From Halorubrum sp. BOL3-1 (GTDB taxonomy: Archaea > Halobacteriota > Halobacteria > Halobacteriales > Haloferacaceae): a stretch of 64,000 nt of DNA. Made by a program: the position numbers and the translations under genes. The stretch covers positions 620,001-684,000 of the forward strand of contig NZ_CP034692.1 of the NCBI RefSeq assembly GCF_004114375.1, in the 5' to 3' direction. The notes beneath the pieces are model-generated. The model saw nothing but the letters and a program-made list of their open reading frames with translations. It had not been told where the DNA came from and ran no database searches. This document shows positions 1 to 9,086 of the stretch, piece after piece (the stretch's first letter is position 1; every line of letters starts with the position of its first letter).

Positions 1-49
1 GTTCCGCGGGCGAGAGGCCGTCGACGTCGGAGTTAGCGGTGTCGCTCAT
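1..49 (-). CDS. 5' end of the next gene in the ABC transporter operon (partial)
   Basis: An ATG on the minus strand at 47-49 overlaps the TGA stop of the livF gene (46-48) as ATGA, the same coupling seen elsewhere in this operon. Sixteen codons are visible, starting MSDTANSDVDGLSPAE, and then the window ends. The N-terminus is acidic and polar and gives no clue to function. The tight overlap says the gene is co-translated with the transporter, so it may encode an enzyme that uses the imported substrate; that is inference only. Confidence 0.55.
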   Translation of the reverse strand, partial: MSDTANSDVDGLSPAE

Positions 50-789
50 ACGCCGAGGTACTCCCGTCTGACCTCGTCGTTCGCCTCGATCTCCGCCGAA
101 GTCCCTTGGTAGACGACGCTGCCCTGGTCGAGGACGTAGCAGTAGTCGGCGAGTTTGATCGCCGCGGCCGCGTTCTGCTCGACGAGCAGGATCGTCTTCC
201 CTTGGTCGGCGATCTCTTGGATGATATCGACGACGTCCTGTACGATCTGTGGGGCGAGCCCCTCTGACGGTTCGTCTAGCATGAGTAGTTTGGTGTCCTG
301 TTTGAGCGTTCGAGCGATAGCGAGCATCTGCTGTTCCCCGCCGCTGAGCGTGCCGGCTTTCTGGTCGCGACGCTCGTCGAGACGAGAGAACTGCTCGTAT
401 ATCTCCTCGTCGCTGACGCCGGTCTTGCCGGTCTCGACCGACCGGCCGATCCGGTTCAGAAGGTTCTTCGAGATGTCCGGGACGTGGAGGTTCTCGGCGA
501 CGGTCAGGTTCGAGAACATCCGTCGTTCTTCGGGCACGAGGGACAGCCCGCGCGCCGAGATGTCTTCGGGCTTCTGGCCGGTGATATCGGTACCGTCGAA
601 CCGAATGGTGCCGCTCCGCACTTCCGGTGGGGTCGTCCCCGTGATGCTTCGCAGCGTGGTGGTCTTGCCGGCGCCGTTCCGCCCCAGCAGGGCGATGATC
701 TGCCCCTCTTCGACGTCCATCGTCACGTCCCGGAGGATGTGACTCTCCCCGTAGTAGGAGTTGACGCCCTCGAGTTCGAGCAGGCTCAT
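46..789 (-). CDS. livF: Branched-chain amino acid-type ABC transporter ATP-binding protein LivF
   Basis: The 247-residue protein is one of two cytoplasmic ATPases of a HAAT/Liv-type importer. It has Walker A GRNGAGKTT near residue 36, signature LSGGEQQ near 148, Walker B LLMLDEPSEGLAP near 168 and the LLVEQN sequence usual for LivF in place of a canonical H-loop. Length is normal for LivF. The start ATG (787-789) overlaps the livG stop as ATGA, so the two ATPases are translationally coupled. The substrate cannot be read from the sequence: Liv-type systems carry branched-chain amino acids, urea, amides or carboxylates. Confidence 0.93.
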   Translation of the reverse strand: MSLLELEGVNSYYGESHILRDVTMDVEEGQIIALLGRNGAGKTTTLRSITGTTPPEVRSGTIRFDGTDITGQKPEDISARGLSLVPEERRMFSNLTVAENLHVPDISKNLLNRIGRSVETGKTGVSDEEIYEQFSRLDERRDQKAGTLSGGEQQMLAIARTLKQDTKLLMLDEPSEGLAPQIVQDVVDIIQEIADQGKTILLVEQNAAAAIKLADYCYVLDQGSVVYQGTSAEIEANDEVRREYLGV

Positions 790-1541
790 ATCTCGACACC
801 CCCGAGGTACGCCTCCTGAACGCTGGGATCGCCGCGGATCTCTTCCGGCGTTCCGTCGGCGATCTTCGCCCCGCGGTTGAGCACCGCGATGCGGTCGGAG
901 ACGCGGAAGATGATCTCCATGTCGTGTTCGATCAAGACGATCGTGACCCCGCGTTCGTCCTTGATGCGCTGGATGAGGTCGACCGTGTCGTCGGTCTCGT
1001 CGGGCGACATCCCGGCGGTCGGCTCGTCGAGGAAGAGGAGGTCGGGATCCCCGGCGAGCGCGAGCGCCATCTCGAGTCGACGCTTGTCGCCGTACGGCAG
1101 CGACTTGGCCTTGATGTCGCGTTGCTCGTACAGCCCCATGTCCTCGAGCGTTCGTCTCGCGCGCGCGGAGACGTCGTCGTAGCCGGCGAGACGCTTGAAG
1201 AAGTTTAGGCTGAACGAGCCGTGTTCGGCGCCCAACGAGGCGACGACCGCGTTCCGCTCGACGGTCAGGTCGGGGAAGATCGACGCCGTCTGGAACGACT
1301 TGCTCAGGCCCTGTTGGACGATCTCGTGCGGCTCCTTCCCGGTGATGTCCTCACCGCGGTACCGCACCGTCCCGTCGGTGGGGTTCAACAGTCCCGTGAT
1401 GAGGTTCACTGTCGTCGATTTTCCCGCGCCGTTCGGTCCGATGATACTCATCAACTCGCCCTCCTCGAGCTGGAGGTCGATCTCGTCGACTGCCGTCAGT
1501 TCACCGAACTGTTTCGTGAGTCCGTTTGTTTCCAGAAGCAT
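786..1541 (-). CDS. livG: Branched-chain amino acid-type ABC transporter ATP-binding protein LivG
   Basis: The 251-residue protein is the second ATPase of the importer. Walker A GPNGAGKST lies near residue 36, followed by the LivG-typical KSFQTASIF region, the signature LPYGDKRRLE near 148, Walker B LLFLDEPTAGMSP and the H-loop IEHDME. LivG differs from LivF by the insertion around the Q-loop and by the real H-loop histidine, both seen here. Its ATG shares one base with the livM stop (TGATG) and its stop overlaps the livF start, so the whole cassette is tightly packed. Confidence 0.93.
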   Translation of the reverse strand: MLLETNGLTKQFGELTAVDEIDLQLEEGELMSIIGPNGAGKSTTVNLITGLLNPTDGTVRYRGEDITGKEPHEIVQQGLSKSFQTASIFPDLTVERNAVVASLGAEHGSFSLNFFKRLAGYDDVSARARRTLEDMGLYEQRDIKAKSLPYGDKRRLEMALALAGDPDLLFLDEPTAGMSPDETDDTVDLIQRIKDERGVTIVLIEHDMEIIFRVSDRIAVLNRGAKIADGTPEEIRGDPSVQEAYLGGVEI

Positions 1542-2623
1542 CAGGAGTCATCCTCCGAGAGTTGCTCGCGAACGGTCGACCGGGCGCTGCTGACGATCCC
1601 CCAGATGCCGGCGGGGAACAGCCAGACGACGGTCACGAAGAGCGTCCCGAGGACGAGCAGCCAAAAGGCTATCTCGCCGGAGACGATGTTCTCGATGTAG
1701 AGGAACGCGACCGTTCCCGCCACCGGGCCGAAGACGGATCCGATCCCGCCCAACACCGTGATGATCACGATGTCGCCGCTCGTGATCCAGAACAGCGATC
1801 CGACGGCGACGTACTGTGCGTGGATCGTGTGAAGCCCGCCGGCGACGCCGGCGAACGCGCCCGAGAGAACGAACGCGGTGATCTTGTACCGCCAGACGTT
1901 CAGTCCGAGGAACCTCACGCGCTGTTCGTTCTCCGCGATCGCTTGGAAGATGGTCCCGTACGGCGACCTGACGATCCGGACGGCGACCGCGACGGCAAGC
2001 ACGAAGAAGCCGGCGAACAGCACGTACGAGATGTCGTGAAAGACCGTCCCGAGCACGCCGGCGAACCCCTGGTCGAGGCCGATGACTCCGAGCAGCGGTT
2101 CGACGCTGACGCCGGTGAACCCGTCCTCGCCGCCGGTGATCCCTCCCAGCGGACCGAGGGCCAAGAAGTACATCATCTGCCCGAACGCGAGCGTCAGGAT
2201 CGCGAAGTAGATCCCGCCGCGCCGGAGCGAGAGGACACCGATGATCAACGCGAGGACGACCGCGGTGGCCGTCGCCACGAGTACCATGAGCAGCGGTTCG
2301 CCGTAGAAGTTCGCGCTGAACAGTCCGGCGGCGTACGCGCTGCCGCCCCAGAAGACGGCGTGACCGAAGGACAGCAGTCCCGTGTAGCCCAACAGCAGGT
2401 CGAACCCGATGGCGAAGATGGCCCAGATGTAAATCAGTTCCACCAGCGACATGTACCCGTTGTACGCCGGCAGGTTGGTGAAGATCATCGGGAAGACGAC
2501 GACGAACGCGATCGCCCCCAGTATCGAGAACGACTCGCGCTCCCGAAGCGCGTCCCATCGGTCGAAAAGGCCGGCCGCGTCCGCGCTCTCGGCCGACGTC
2601 GGGGTCTCGGTCTGTTCGCTCAT
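1541..2623 (-). CDS. livM: Branched-chain amino acid-type ABC transporter permease LivM
   Basis: This is the larger permease subunit, about 360 residues with eight to ten hydrophobic segments and the family's conserved region around GLLSFGHAVFWGGSAYAAG. The frame stays open to 2710, but those 29 codons are Arg/Gly-rich and lie inside livH. The ATG at 2621-2623 (MSEQTETPTS) overlaps the livH stop as ATGA and is the likely start. Together with LivH it should form the membrane channel. The C-terminal end is cytoplasmic and acidic. Confidence 0.92.
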   Translation of the reverse strand: MSEQTETPTSAESADAAGLFDRWDALRERESFSILGAIAFVVVFPMIFTNLPAYNGYMSLVELIYIWAIFAIGFDLLLGYTGLLSFGHAVFWGGSAYAAGLFSANFYGEPLLMVLVATATAVVLALIIGVLSLRRGGIYFAILTLAFGQMMYFLALGPLGGITGGEDGFTGVSVEPLLGVIGLDQGFAGVLGTVFHDISYVLFAGFFVLAVAVAVRIVRSPYGTIFQAIAENEQRVRFLGLNVWRYKITAFVLSGAFAGVAGGLHTIHAQYVAVGSLFWITSGDIVIITVLGGIGSVFGPVAGTVAFLYIENIVSGEIAFWLLVLGTLFVTVVWLFPAGIWGIVSSARSTVREQLSEDDS

Positions 2624-3555
2624 TCGTCCACCTCCACGACGCCCATCAGTCCCGCGGGGCGAACCAGCAGGACGACCGCGGCGAGCGCGTAGATGCCGAC
2701 CGACGACCACGTGGGGGCGTTCATCTGTAGTCCGACCTCGACGGCCCCGATCAGGAGGCCGCCGACGACGGAGCCGGCGATGCTACCCACGCCGCCGACG
2801 ACGACGACGAGGAACGCCGGGACCAGCACGCCGACCCCGACCTCCGGGACGACGCTGAAAACGGGACCGCCGACGACGCCCGCCGCGCCGGCGAGCCCCG
2901 ATCCGACGCCGAAAATGACGAGGAACGGTCGCGTTGCGCGGATGCCGAGGAGATTCACCATCTCCGCGTCCTCCGTGCCCGCCCGGACCGCGAGTCCGAC
3001 GTCGGTGTACTCGATGTACAGGTACACCGCGAGGACGAGCACCGCCGTGATCCCGATGATCGTGAGCCGCCAACTGGCGTACGTGCCGAGCGGTCCGAGG
3101 CTGATCGCTCCCTCGGCCCAGTCCGGCCGAGAGAAGGTGATCGAGCGGCCGCCGACGAACGCTCTGATCAGCTCCTGGACGATCAATAGGATCCCGAACG
3201 TCACCAGGATCTGGTCGGTGTCCGGCCGGTCGTAGAAGGGCCGGGCGACGAACCGCTCCATCAGCAGTCCGAGACCGAACGTGACGATCGGAACGATAGC
3301 GAGCGCGGCCAGGAAGCCCAAGTCGAGGCCGAAGCTCTCAAGACCGATGCTTCCGGCGAGGTCGCCGGAGAACTGGAGTTCGAGCGCGACCGCGAGCCCG
3401 ACGTAGACGCCGGCCAAGTACATCGCGGCGTGGGCGAAGTTCACGAACTTCAGCGTCCCGAGCGTTATCGACAGCCCGATCGCGACGAGGATGTAGATCG
3501 AGGAGACTGCGAGCGTCTGGATGGCGAAGCCGACGATCGATCCGGCGACGCTCAC
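2620..3555 (-). CDS. livH: Branched-chain amino acid-type ABC transporter permease LivH
   Basis: This is a 311-residue inner permease with about eight transmembrane helices. It begins SIYILVAIGLSITLGTLKFV, and the family motif FVNFAHAAMYLAG follows near residue 36. The start codon is GTG (3553-3555). The gene lies 85 bp downstream of the binding-protein gene and its stop overlaps the livM start, so order and spacing match a standard HAAT cassette of binding protein, H, M, G, F. A Gly/Val-rich stretch near residues 220-260 forms the later helices. Confidence 0.92.
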   Translation of the reverse strand: MSVAGSIVGFAIQTLAVSSIYILVAIGLSITLGTLKFVNFAHAAMYLAGVYVGLAVALELQFSGDLAGSIGLESFGLDLGFLAALAIVPIVTFGLGLLMERFVARPFYDRPDTDQILVTFGILLIVQELIRAFVGGRSITFSRPDWAEGAISLGPLGTYASWRLTIIGITAVLVLAVYLYIEYTDVGLAVRAGTEDAEMVNLLGIRATRPFLVIFGVGSGLAGAAGVVGGPVFSVVPEVGVGVLVPAFLVVVVGGVGSIAGSVVGGLLIGAVEVGLQMNAPTWSSVGIYALAAVVLLVRPAGLMGVVEVDE

Positions 3556-3640
3556 GCGTTCACCTCCACCGTGTGTCTGTTGTTGTACATGCGTTGAATT
3601 AATAGGGAAAATCGGTGTGTCCGGCTATGCTACCCGCCGC

Positions 3641-5020
3641 TCACTCGTCGCCGTACTCGCCGAGTTCACATTCGGCGGCCGGACCGTTCTCGCAGTCGTA
3701 GCCGACCGCGTCCGGGTAGGACGACTGTTCGACGACCTCCCAGTATCGGCCGCTGTCCGGGTCCTGTTCGCTTTCGGAGAGACCGCGGACGACCAAGATG
3801 TCGCGCATCGTCTGGTGGTCGCACTCGCGCATGATCTCGTCGCCGATGCCGCCGTTGCTCCACTCGTGGCCTTCGAGCTCGCGGATGACCTCCGGCGGGT
3901 AGAACGTCCCGGCGCGCTCGACGGCGGCCGCGTAGTTCAGCGTCCCCGAGTACGCCAGCCGCGCCGGGGAGCTCGGGGTCGAGTCGTACTCTTCCTCGAA
4001 CGACTCGGCGAACACCTGCGTCGGCTCGTTGTCGAGGTTCGCGTCCCAGCCGTCCGTCCCGAAGACGCCCTCGATGGAACCGCCCGCACCGGCCGCCATC
4101 GGGACGTTGTACAGCGGAACGACGATCTCCATGTCCTCGTTGATACCCTGGTCGACGGCCTGTGAGACGGAGTTCGACCCGTCGAGGCCGTAGTGGTCCA
4201 AAAAGAGGACGTCCGCGCCCGAGTCCCGGGCGTCCTGAAGGAACGTCGAGTAGTCGTCGGACCCGAGCGGCGTCGGGACGGAGTCGATCTCGTTCCAACC
4301 CGCATCCTCGAAGAAGTCGCGGATCGACTGCTCTACGGTCTGGCCCCACGTGTAGTCGGCGTACAGCTGGTAGAAGTCCAGTCCGTCGCCGAACTCCTCT
4401 TTGACGATCGGCGCGAGCGCCTGCCCGGTCATGTAGGCGTTGAACATTTCCCGGAAGCCGTACCGGACGCAGTCCCCGCCGGTGGTGTCGTTCGAGTGAG
4501 TCAGACAGCACATGTACAGGACCTTCTCCTGCTGTGCGAGCCCCTGCTGGGCGATCGCCGTCGCGCTCGAGGATCCGCCGCCGAACATGATGACATCGTC
4601 CCGCTCGATCATCCGCGAGGCGGACTCGCGTGCGGTGTCGGCGTCGGTCGCCGTGTCACCGGTCACGTAGTCGATCTCGTAGCCGTTGACGCCGTCGCCG
4701 GAGAGGTCGTCCCACATGTCGACCCAACCGCCGCCGTTGTTGAGGTGGTCGGCCGCGAGTTCGTACGCGCGGAGCTCGTCGGCGCCCTCCTCCTGGTACG
4801 GCCCGGTCTGCGGGACGTTGAAGCCGATCGTGGCGGTGTCGCCTTCGATCGGGTAGTTGCCGAGTGAGGGGTACTCCGAGTCTCCACCGCCCCCGCCGCC
4901 CCCTTCGAGACAGCCGGCGAGGCCGGCGATGCCGACCATCCCCGCACCGCCGGCCGTCTTCAGCACGTCGCGTCGTGATTGTGTGTTATTTTCAGTCATG
5001 TTTTCGTCGTCTGTGGACAT
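3641..5020 (-). CDS. ABC transporter substrate-binding lipoprotein (periplasmic-binding type 1, Liv family)
   Basis: The 459-residue protein has a Tat signal, SRRDVLK, a hydrophobic stretch and the lipobox LAGC followed by a Gly-rich linker, so it should be exported folded and lipid-anchored, as is usual in haloarchaea. The mature part is a two-lobed type 1 binding protein (IGFNVPQTGPYQEEG; later AIAQQGLAQQEKVLY). Two starts are possible: the first ATG at 5020 or ATG at 4999 (MTENNTQSRR), which sits closer to the Tat motif. An AT-rich block at 5021-5050 is a likely promoter, so the transporter may be transcribed both from here and from acs upstream. Confidence 0.9.
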   Translation of the reverse strand: MSTDDENMTENNTQSRRDVLKTAGGAGMVGIAGLAGCLEGGGGGGGDSEYPSLGNYPIEGDTATIGFNVPQTGPYQEEGADELRAYELAADHLNNGGGWVDMWDDLSGDGVNGYEIDYVTGDTATDADTARESASRMIERDDVIMFGGGSSSATAIAQQGLAQQEKVLYMCCLTHSNDTTGGDCVRYGFREMFNAYMTGQALAPIVKEEFGDGLDFYQLYADYTWGQTVEQSIRDFFEDAGWNEIDSVPTPLGSDDYSTFLQDARDSGADVLFLDHYGLDGSNSVSQAVDQGINEDMEIVVPLYNVPMAAGAGGSIEGVFGTDGWDANLDNEPTQVFAESFEEEYDSTPSSPARLAYSGTLNYAAAVERAGTFYPPEVIRELEGHEWSNGGIGDEIMRECDHQTMRDILVVRGLSESEQDPDSGRYWEVVEQSSYPDAVGYDCENGPAAECELGEYGDE

Positions 5021-5058
5021 AATAGTATTATTCTTTTATTATAATTGTGCCCTTCAGC

Positions 5059-7044
5059 TCAGGCCCTGTTCTGGATCTCTTCGACGATCTCGGGGTTCCG
5101 CAGCGTGCTCGTGTTCCCGAGTTCCTCGCCGTCAGCGATGTTCTCGAGCAGACGGCGCATGATCTTTCCCGAGCGCGTCTTCGGCAGGTCGGGCGTGAAC
5201 ACGACCTGCTCGGGGCGCGCGATCGGACCGATGGCGTCCTCGACGCCCGCGACGATCGCGTCGCGGAGTTCGTCGTCGCCCTCGTGGCCGTCCTCGGTCG
5301 TCACGTAGGTGTACACCGCTTCACCCTTGATGTCGTGATTCCCGCCGACGACGGCCGCCTCGGCGACGCCCTCGACGCCGACGATGGCGGACTCGATCTC
5401 CATCGTTCCCAGCCGGTGCCCGGAGACGTTGAGCACGTCGTCGACCCGGCCGAGAACGGTGATGTAGCCGTCGTCGTCGATCTTCGCGCCGTCCTCGGGG
5501 AAGTACACCCAGTCGTCGGGGTCGTCGCTGTCGGTGTCCGAGTACTCCGCCCAGTACTCCTCGATGTAGCGCTCGTCGTTGTTGTACAGCGTCCGGAGCA
5601 TCCCCGGCCACGGCTTCTGTACCGTGAGGTAGCCGGCTTTCCCCGGCTCGACCTCTTCGCCGAGCGTGTCGAGGACCTGAACGTCGAGTCCCGGCAGCGG
5701 CGGTCCGGCCGCTCCCGGCTTCATGTCCTTGATTCCGGGGAGCGTGGTCACCATCATCCCGCCCGTCTCCGTCTGCCACCACGTGTCGACGATCGGGCAC
5801 TCCTCGTTGCCGATGTGTTGGTAGTACCACTTCCACGCGCGCGGGTTTATCGGCTCGCCGACCGTGCCGAGCAGCCGCAGTGAGGAGAGGTCGTGGCGGT
5901 CCGGGAACTCCTCGCCCCACTTCATGAACGCGCGGATCGCGGTCGGGGCGGTGTACAGCTGGGTCGCCTCGTGGTCCTCGACGATCTCCCAGAGCCGGTC
6001 GCGCTCCGGGTGATCGGGCGTCCCCTCGTACATCATCGTCGTCGTGCCGAGCGAGAGCGGCCCGTAGACGATGTACGAGTGTCCGGTGATCCAGCCGATG
6101 TCGGCCGAGCAGAAGTAGGTGTCCTCGGGCTTGACGTCGAGGACCGCCTGCGAGGTCCACGTCACCCACGAGAGGTAGCCGCCGGTCGTGTGTTTCACGC
6201 CCTTCGGCTTGCCCGTCGTCCCCGAGGTGTACATTAAGAACAGCATGTCCTCGGCGTCGCGGGTGACCGGGTCGACCTCGGCGCCCTCGTGGTCCGCGAC
6301 GAGGTCGCCGTAGTCTATCTGGTCGTCGTCGAGGTCGTGGCCGAAGTCGTCGCCGTTCGGACCGAGCCGGTCGACGACGACCGTGGTCGTCTCGTGGTCG
6401 ACGCCGGAGAGTCCTTCGTTGGCCTTGTCGAGGTGGTCGAGGGGGTCGCCGCGTCGGTAGTAGCCGTCGCAGGTGACGAGATACTCCGACTCGGCGGAGT
6501 TCATCCGCGTCGCGAGCGCGTCGGCCGAGAACCCGGCGAACACGACGCTGTGGGGCGCACCGATGCGCGCACACGCCAGCATCGCGATCGGCAGCTCCGG
6601 GATCATCGGCATGTACATCGTGACGACGTCGTCCTCCTCGACGCCCTGCGCCCGGAGCGCGGCCGCGAACTCGTTCACCTCGCGGTGGAGCTCCTCGTAG
6701 GTGTACGAGCGGTCGTCCTCGTCGATCGGTTCACCGACCCACTCGATCGCGACCTCGTCGCCGCGCTCGTCGAGGTGTCGGTCGAGGCAGTTCGCGGACG
6801 CGTTCAGCTCGCCGCCGGTGAACCACTCGTAGAACGGCGGGTCGCTGTCGTCGAGCACCCGGTCGTAGTCGGATTCCCAGTCGAGCAGCCCCGCCGCGGC
6901 CTCCCAACACTGCGGCCAGTTCTCGTCGAACGTCTCGTAGATTTCCGGGTCCGAGACGTTCGCCTGCCCGACGAACGACTCGGACGGCTCGAACACCTCC
7001 TGTTCTTCCAGTCTCGCTTCCAGTTGGCCGTCACCCTCTGTCAT
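5059..7044 (-). CDS. acs: Acetyl-CoA synthetase (AMP-forming)
   Basis: The 661-residue enzyme activates acetate, or another short-chain acid, to the acyl-CoA through an acyl-AMP. It has the P-loop MYTSGTTGKPKGVKH, the DTWWQTETGG motif and the C-terminal PKTRSGKIMRR, whose Lys is the catalytic residue regulated by acylation in this family. Length matches Acs. It lies 38 bp upstream of the binding-protein gene on the same strand, which suggests that uptake and CoA activation of one substrate are linked. A paralogue is at 9396-11351, so the two may differ in substrate (acetate versus propionate, for example). Confidence 0.93.
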   Translation of the reverse strand: MTEGDGQLEARLEEQEVFEPSESFVGQANVSDPEIYETFDENWPQCWEAAAGLLDWESDYDRVLDDSDPPFYEWFTGGELNASANCLDRHLDERGDEVAIEWVGEPIDEDDRSYTYEELHREVNEFAAALRAQGVEEDDVVTMYMPMIPELPIAMLACARIGAPHSVVFAGFSADALATRMNSAESEYLVTCDGYYRRGDPLDHLDKANEGLSGVDHETTTVVVDRLGPNGDDFGHDLDDDQIDYGDLVADHEGAEVDPVTRDAEDMLFLMYTSGTTGKPKGVKHTTGGYLSWVTWTSQAVLDVKPEDTYFCSADIGWITGHSYIVYGPLSLGTTTMMYEGTPDHPERDRLWEIVEDHEATQLYTAPTAIRAFMKWGEEFPDRHDLSSLRLLGTVGEPINPRAWKWYYQHIGNEECPIVDTWWQTETGGMMVTTLPGIKDMKPGAAGPPLPGLDVQVLDTLGEEVEPGKAGYLTVQKPWPGMLRTLYNNDERYIEEYWAEYSDTDSDDPDDWVYFPEDGAKIDDDGYITVLGRVDDVLNVSGHRLGTMEIESAIVGVEGVAEAAVVGGNHDIKGEAVYTYVTTEDGHEGDDELRDAIVAGVEDAIGPIARPEQVVFTPDLPKTRSGKIMRRLLENIADGEELGNTSTLRNPEIVEEIQNRA

Positions 7045-7068
7045 GTTACGGACGTACCCAACCGATCT

Positions 7069-7080
7069 CGCTATATAAAC
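7069..7080 (-). promoter_or_regulatory. TATA box of acs
   Basis: On the minus strand GTTTATATAG is centred about 31 bp upstream of the ATG at 7044. This is the spacing expected when transcription starts at or next to the start codon, so the acs mRNA is probably leaderless. Confidence 0.6.
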
Positions 7081-7140
7081 GCTGACGCTAAATACGAAAA
7101 ATCGTGATAGACCCCGCCCCGCCGGGACGAGGTAACGCCC

Positions 7141-8928
7141 TCACTCGTCGGTGCGGACCGCGCGCTCCTCGCGGTCCCGGACCGACCGCTCCCCGACGTC
7201 TTCGAAGACGCCGTCGAGCAGGGCGCGCTGGGCCTTTCGGAGGTGGTTATGGAACGTCGGCGACGACACGCCCATCGCGTCTGCCACCTCCTCGGCCGTA
7301 CTCCCGCGCGGCCAGTCGAAGTAGCCGCCGTGGTACGCCGCGGACAGCGCGGCCCACTGCCGGTCCGTGAACCGGTCGGTGACCCCGTCCCGCAGAGACG
7401 ACTCCTCTCGCGGCGAGCGGGCGACGGACTCCTTGCTGGCGAGCCGGACGTCCGCGAACCGATCGCGGAGGCCGTCCGCGATGGGCCTGACGTTCGTTCC
7501 CTCGGGGAAGTCGGCGACGACGCGGACCCGACCGTCGGCGGCGGTCGCCTCGCGGACCGTCGCGCCGTGGTCCACGAGCGCCCGCACCAGCGAGCCGTCA
7601 GCGAGGCGAAGCGACGCCGAACACCCGTCTTCGCGGGTCTCGATCACCCGGAAGTCGGAGACGCCCGTCGCCGCCTCGACGACGGTCGCGACCTCCTGCG
7701 GGCGGGCCCCGTCGACGGAGAGGTACGCCCGGGAGACATCGTCGTCAACGTCGACCGTCGACGCCAGCTCGATCCGGCAGTCCAGCCGGTCGCTCGCCCG
7801 GGCGAGGAACGCCCCCTCGTCGGTCGTGTGAAACTCGACTTCCGTGACCGCGTCCGAGTGGAGTAGGTCCCGCCACCGGTCCGCGGTGATCGCCCGGCCG
7901 AGACACCGCCCGAGGGCGGCGAGCGCCCGCCGCTCGGTCTCGTCGGTCGGGTCGCCGTCGGCTGCGACGACACAGAGCGCACCGTGGACGACCCCCTCGT
8001 GGGCCGCCGGCACCGCGACCGCCGGCCGTCCCCCCGTGCCCTGGCCGCCGTCGGTCGCGGTCGGCGCGCCGTCCGCCATCGCGTCCGACCACGGTCCCTC
8101 GGCCACCCCGCTGCGGTCCGCGAGCGCCTCGCGGTCGACGCCCGCCGCCGCGGCGACGTCGATCCGGTCGCCGCCGACCGCGCGGCGGACGACCCAGGCC
8201 TCGGCCCAGCGGTCGGCCTCGATCAGGCCCGCCGGGACGGCCGTGACGGAGTCCGACGATCCGGGGTCCGCGAGCGCCTCGAACCCCGGGAGGACGGTCG
8301 TTCCGGTCGGCTCTGCGGCCGCTTCGTCGGAATCCTCGCTGCCGGCTATCGCGGCCGCGAGCGCCTCCCCGTCGAGCGGGTCGAGGTAGGGGTCGAGCGT
8401 GGCGAGCGACTCCCACCCCCCCGCGTCCCGGACTGCTCGGGGGCCGACGTCGCGGTCGACGAGCAGTCGCCGGGCGAACGTCTTCCGGAGGAGGCTGGGC
8501 GTGACCCGCTCGTCGAGCGGGGTCTCAGTGAGGCCGGCCGCCCGCGCCGCGGTCTCGCTCACGATCATCTGGACGCGGCGGGGAGAGACGTCGACGTACG
8601 GGTCGTCGTCGCCGAGGCCCTCGCTCCTCGCGTACCGGTCGAGGTCCGCCGCCAGCGAGGCCGAAACGACGGTCTCTCGGTCGACGCGTTCGTCGTCGGA
8701 CGCGACCGACGCCGCGTCGCCGCTCTCGTCGCCGTCGGCCGCGGGCACCGAGAGGATGCGAGCGCCCGCGGTCGACTCCGCCTCGCGGAGGTCCCGTGGC
8801 GCGACGCGGGTTATCTCCTCAGCTCGGAGCCCGGCCTCGCCGGCCAGCCTGACGACGAGCGCCGCGCGATACGTCTCCGCGGCGGTGACGAGCGCGTCGT
8901 AGGCGTCCGCGTCGAGACCGTCAGCCAT
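7141..8928 (-). CDS. Bat-type HTH-10 regulator with a tyrosine-recombinase-like N-terminal domain
   Basis: The 595-residue protein sits between two acetyl-CoA synthetase genes. Residues 1-190 resemble the catalytic domain of tyrosine recombinases: GLR with R35, SLLR with R148, GGW with W172 and PYLD with Y181. The box II histidine is replaced by S145, so recombinase activity is doubtful. A GAF-like middle (about 215-350) and a bacterioopsin-activator region (about 360-520) follow. The C-terminal HTH-10 (about 530-585) includes STAEEVADAMGVSSPTFHNH. The likely role is a sensor-regulator of the adjacent acs genes; the effector is unknown. The ATG at 8926-8928 directly follows an inverted repeat. 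Confidence 0.82.
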   Translation of the reverse strand: MADGLDADAYDALVTAAETYRAALVVRLAGEAGLRAEEITRVAPRDLREAESTAGARILSVPAADGDESGDAASVASDDERVDRETVVSASLAADLDRYARSEGLGDDDPYVDVSPRRVQMIVSETAARAAGLTETPLDERVTPSLLRKTFARRLLVDRDVGPRAVRDAGGWESLATLDPYLDPLDGEALAAAIAGSEDSDEAAAEPTGTTVLPGFEALADPGSSDSVTAVPAGLIEADRWAEAWVVRRAVGGDRIDVAAAAGVDREALADRSGVAEGPWSDAMADGAPTATDGGQGTGGRPAVAVPAAHEGVVHGALCVVAADGDPTDETERRALAALGRCLGRAITADRWRDLLHSDAVTEVEFHTTDEGAFLARASDRLDCRIELASTVDVDDDVSRAYLSVDGARPQEVATVVEAATGVSDFRVIETREDGCSASLRLADGSLVRALVDHGATVREATAADGRVRVVADFPEGTNVRPIADGLRDRFADVRLASKESVARSPREESSLRDGVTDRFTDRQWAALSAAYHGGYFDWPRGSTAEEVADAMGVSSPTFHNHLRKAQRALLDGVFEDVGERSVRDREERAVRTDE

Positions 8929-8930
8929 TC

Positions 8931-8958
8931 GTTTCGGAAATCAACACATAGCCGAAAC
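8931..8958 (-). promoter_or_regulatory. Inverted repeat upstream of the Bat-type regulator
   Basis: GTTTCGG (8931-8937) and CCGAAAC (8952-8958) form a perfect 7-bp inverted repeat spaced by 14 bp, beginning 2 bp upstream of the regulator ATG. The arm-to-arm centre distance is two helical turns, which suits a dimeric regulator and suggests autoregulation. This is inference from position and symmetry. Confidence 0.4.
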
Positions 8959-9086
8959 AAAACCGTTCCGGTGAACAGCGCTCTCCGCGTCAAGCGGCCC
9001 GTGTCCCAGAAGCGTTCACGAAGGAGGTCGATGAGACGGGCGAACGCTTTCGGATTCTCAACGAGTTCCGAAACGGTCGGCGGCGA

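Noticed and set aside
2623-2710. Upstream extension of LivM to 2710
   Set aside because: The added 29 residues are Arg/Gly-rich and overlap livH coding sequence; the ATG at 2623 overlaps the livH stop in the standard ATGA manner.
7141-8928. The recombinase-like domain as evidence of an integrated mobile element
   Set aside because: It is fused to a Bat-type regulator, the box II His is lost, and no attachment repeats or other mobile genes lie nearby.
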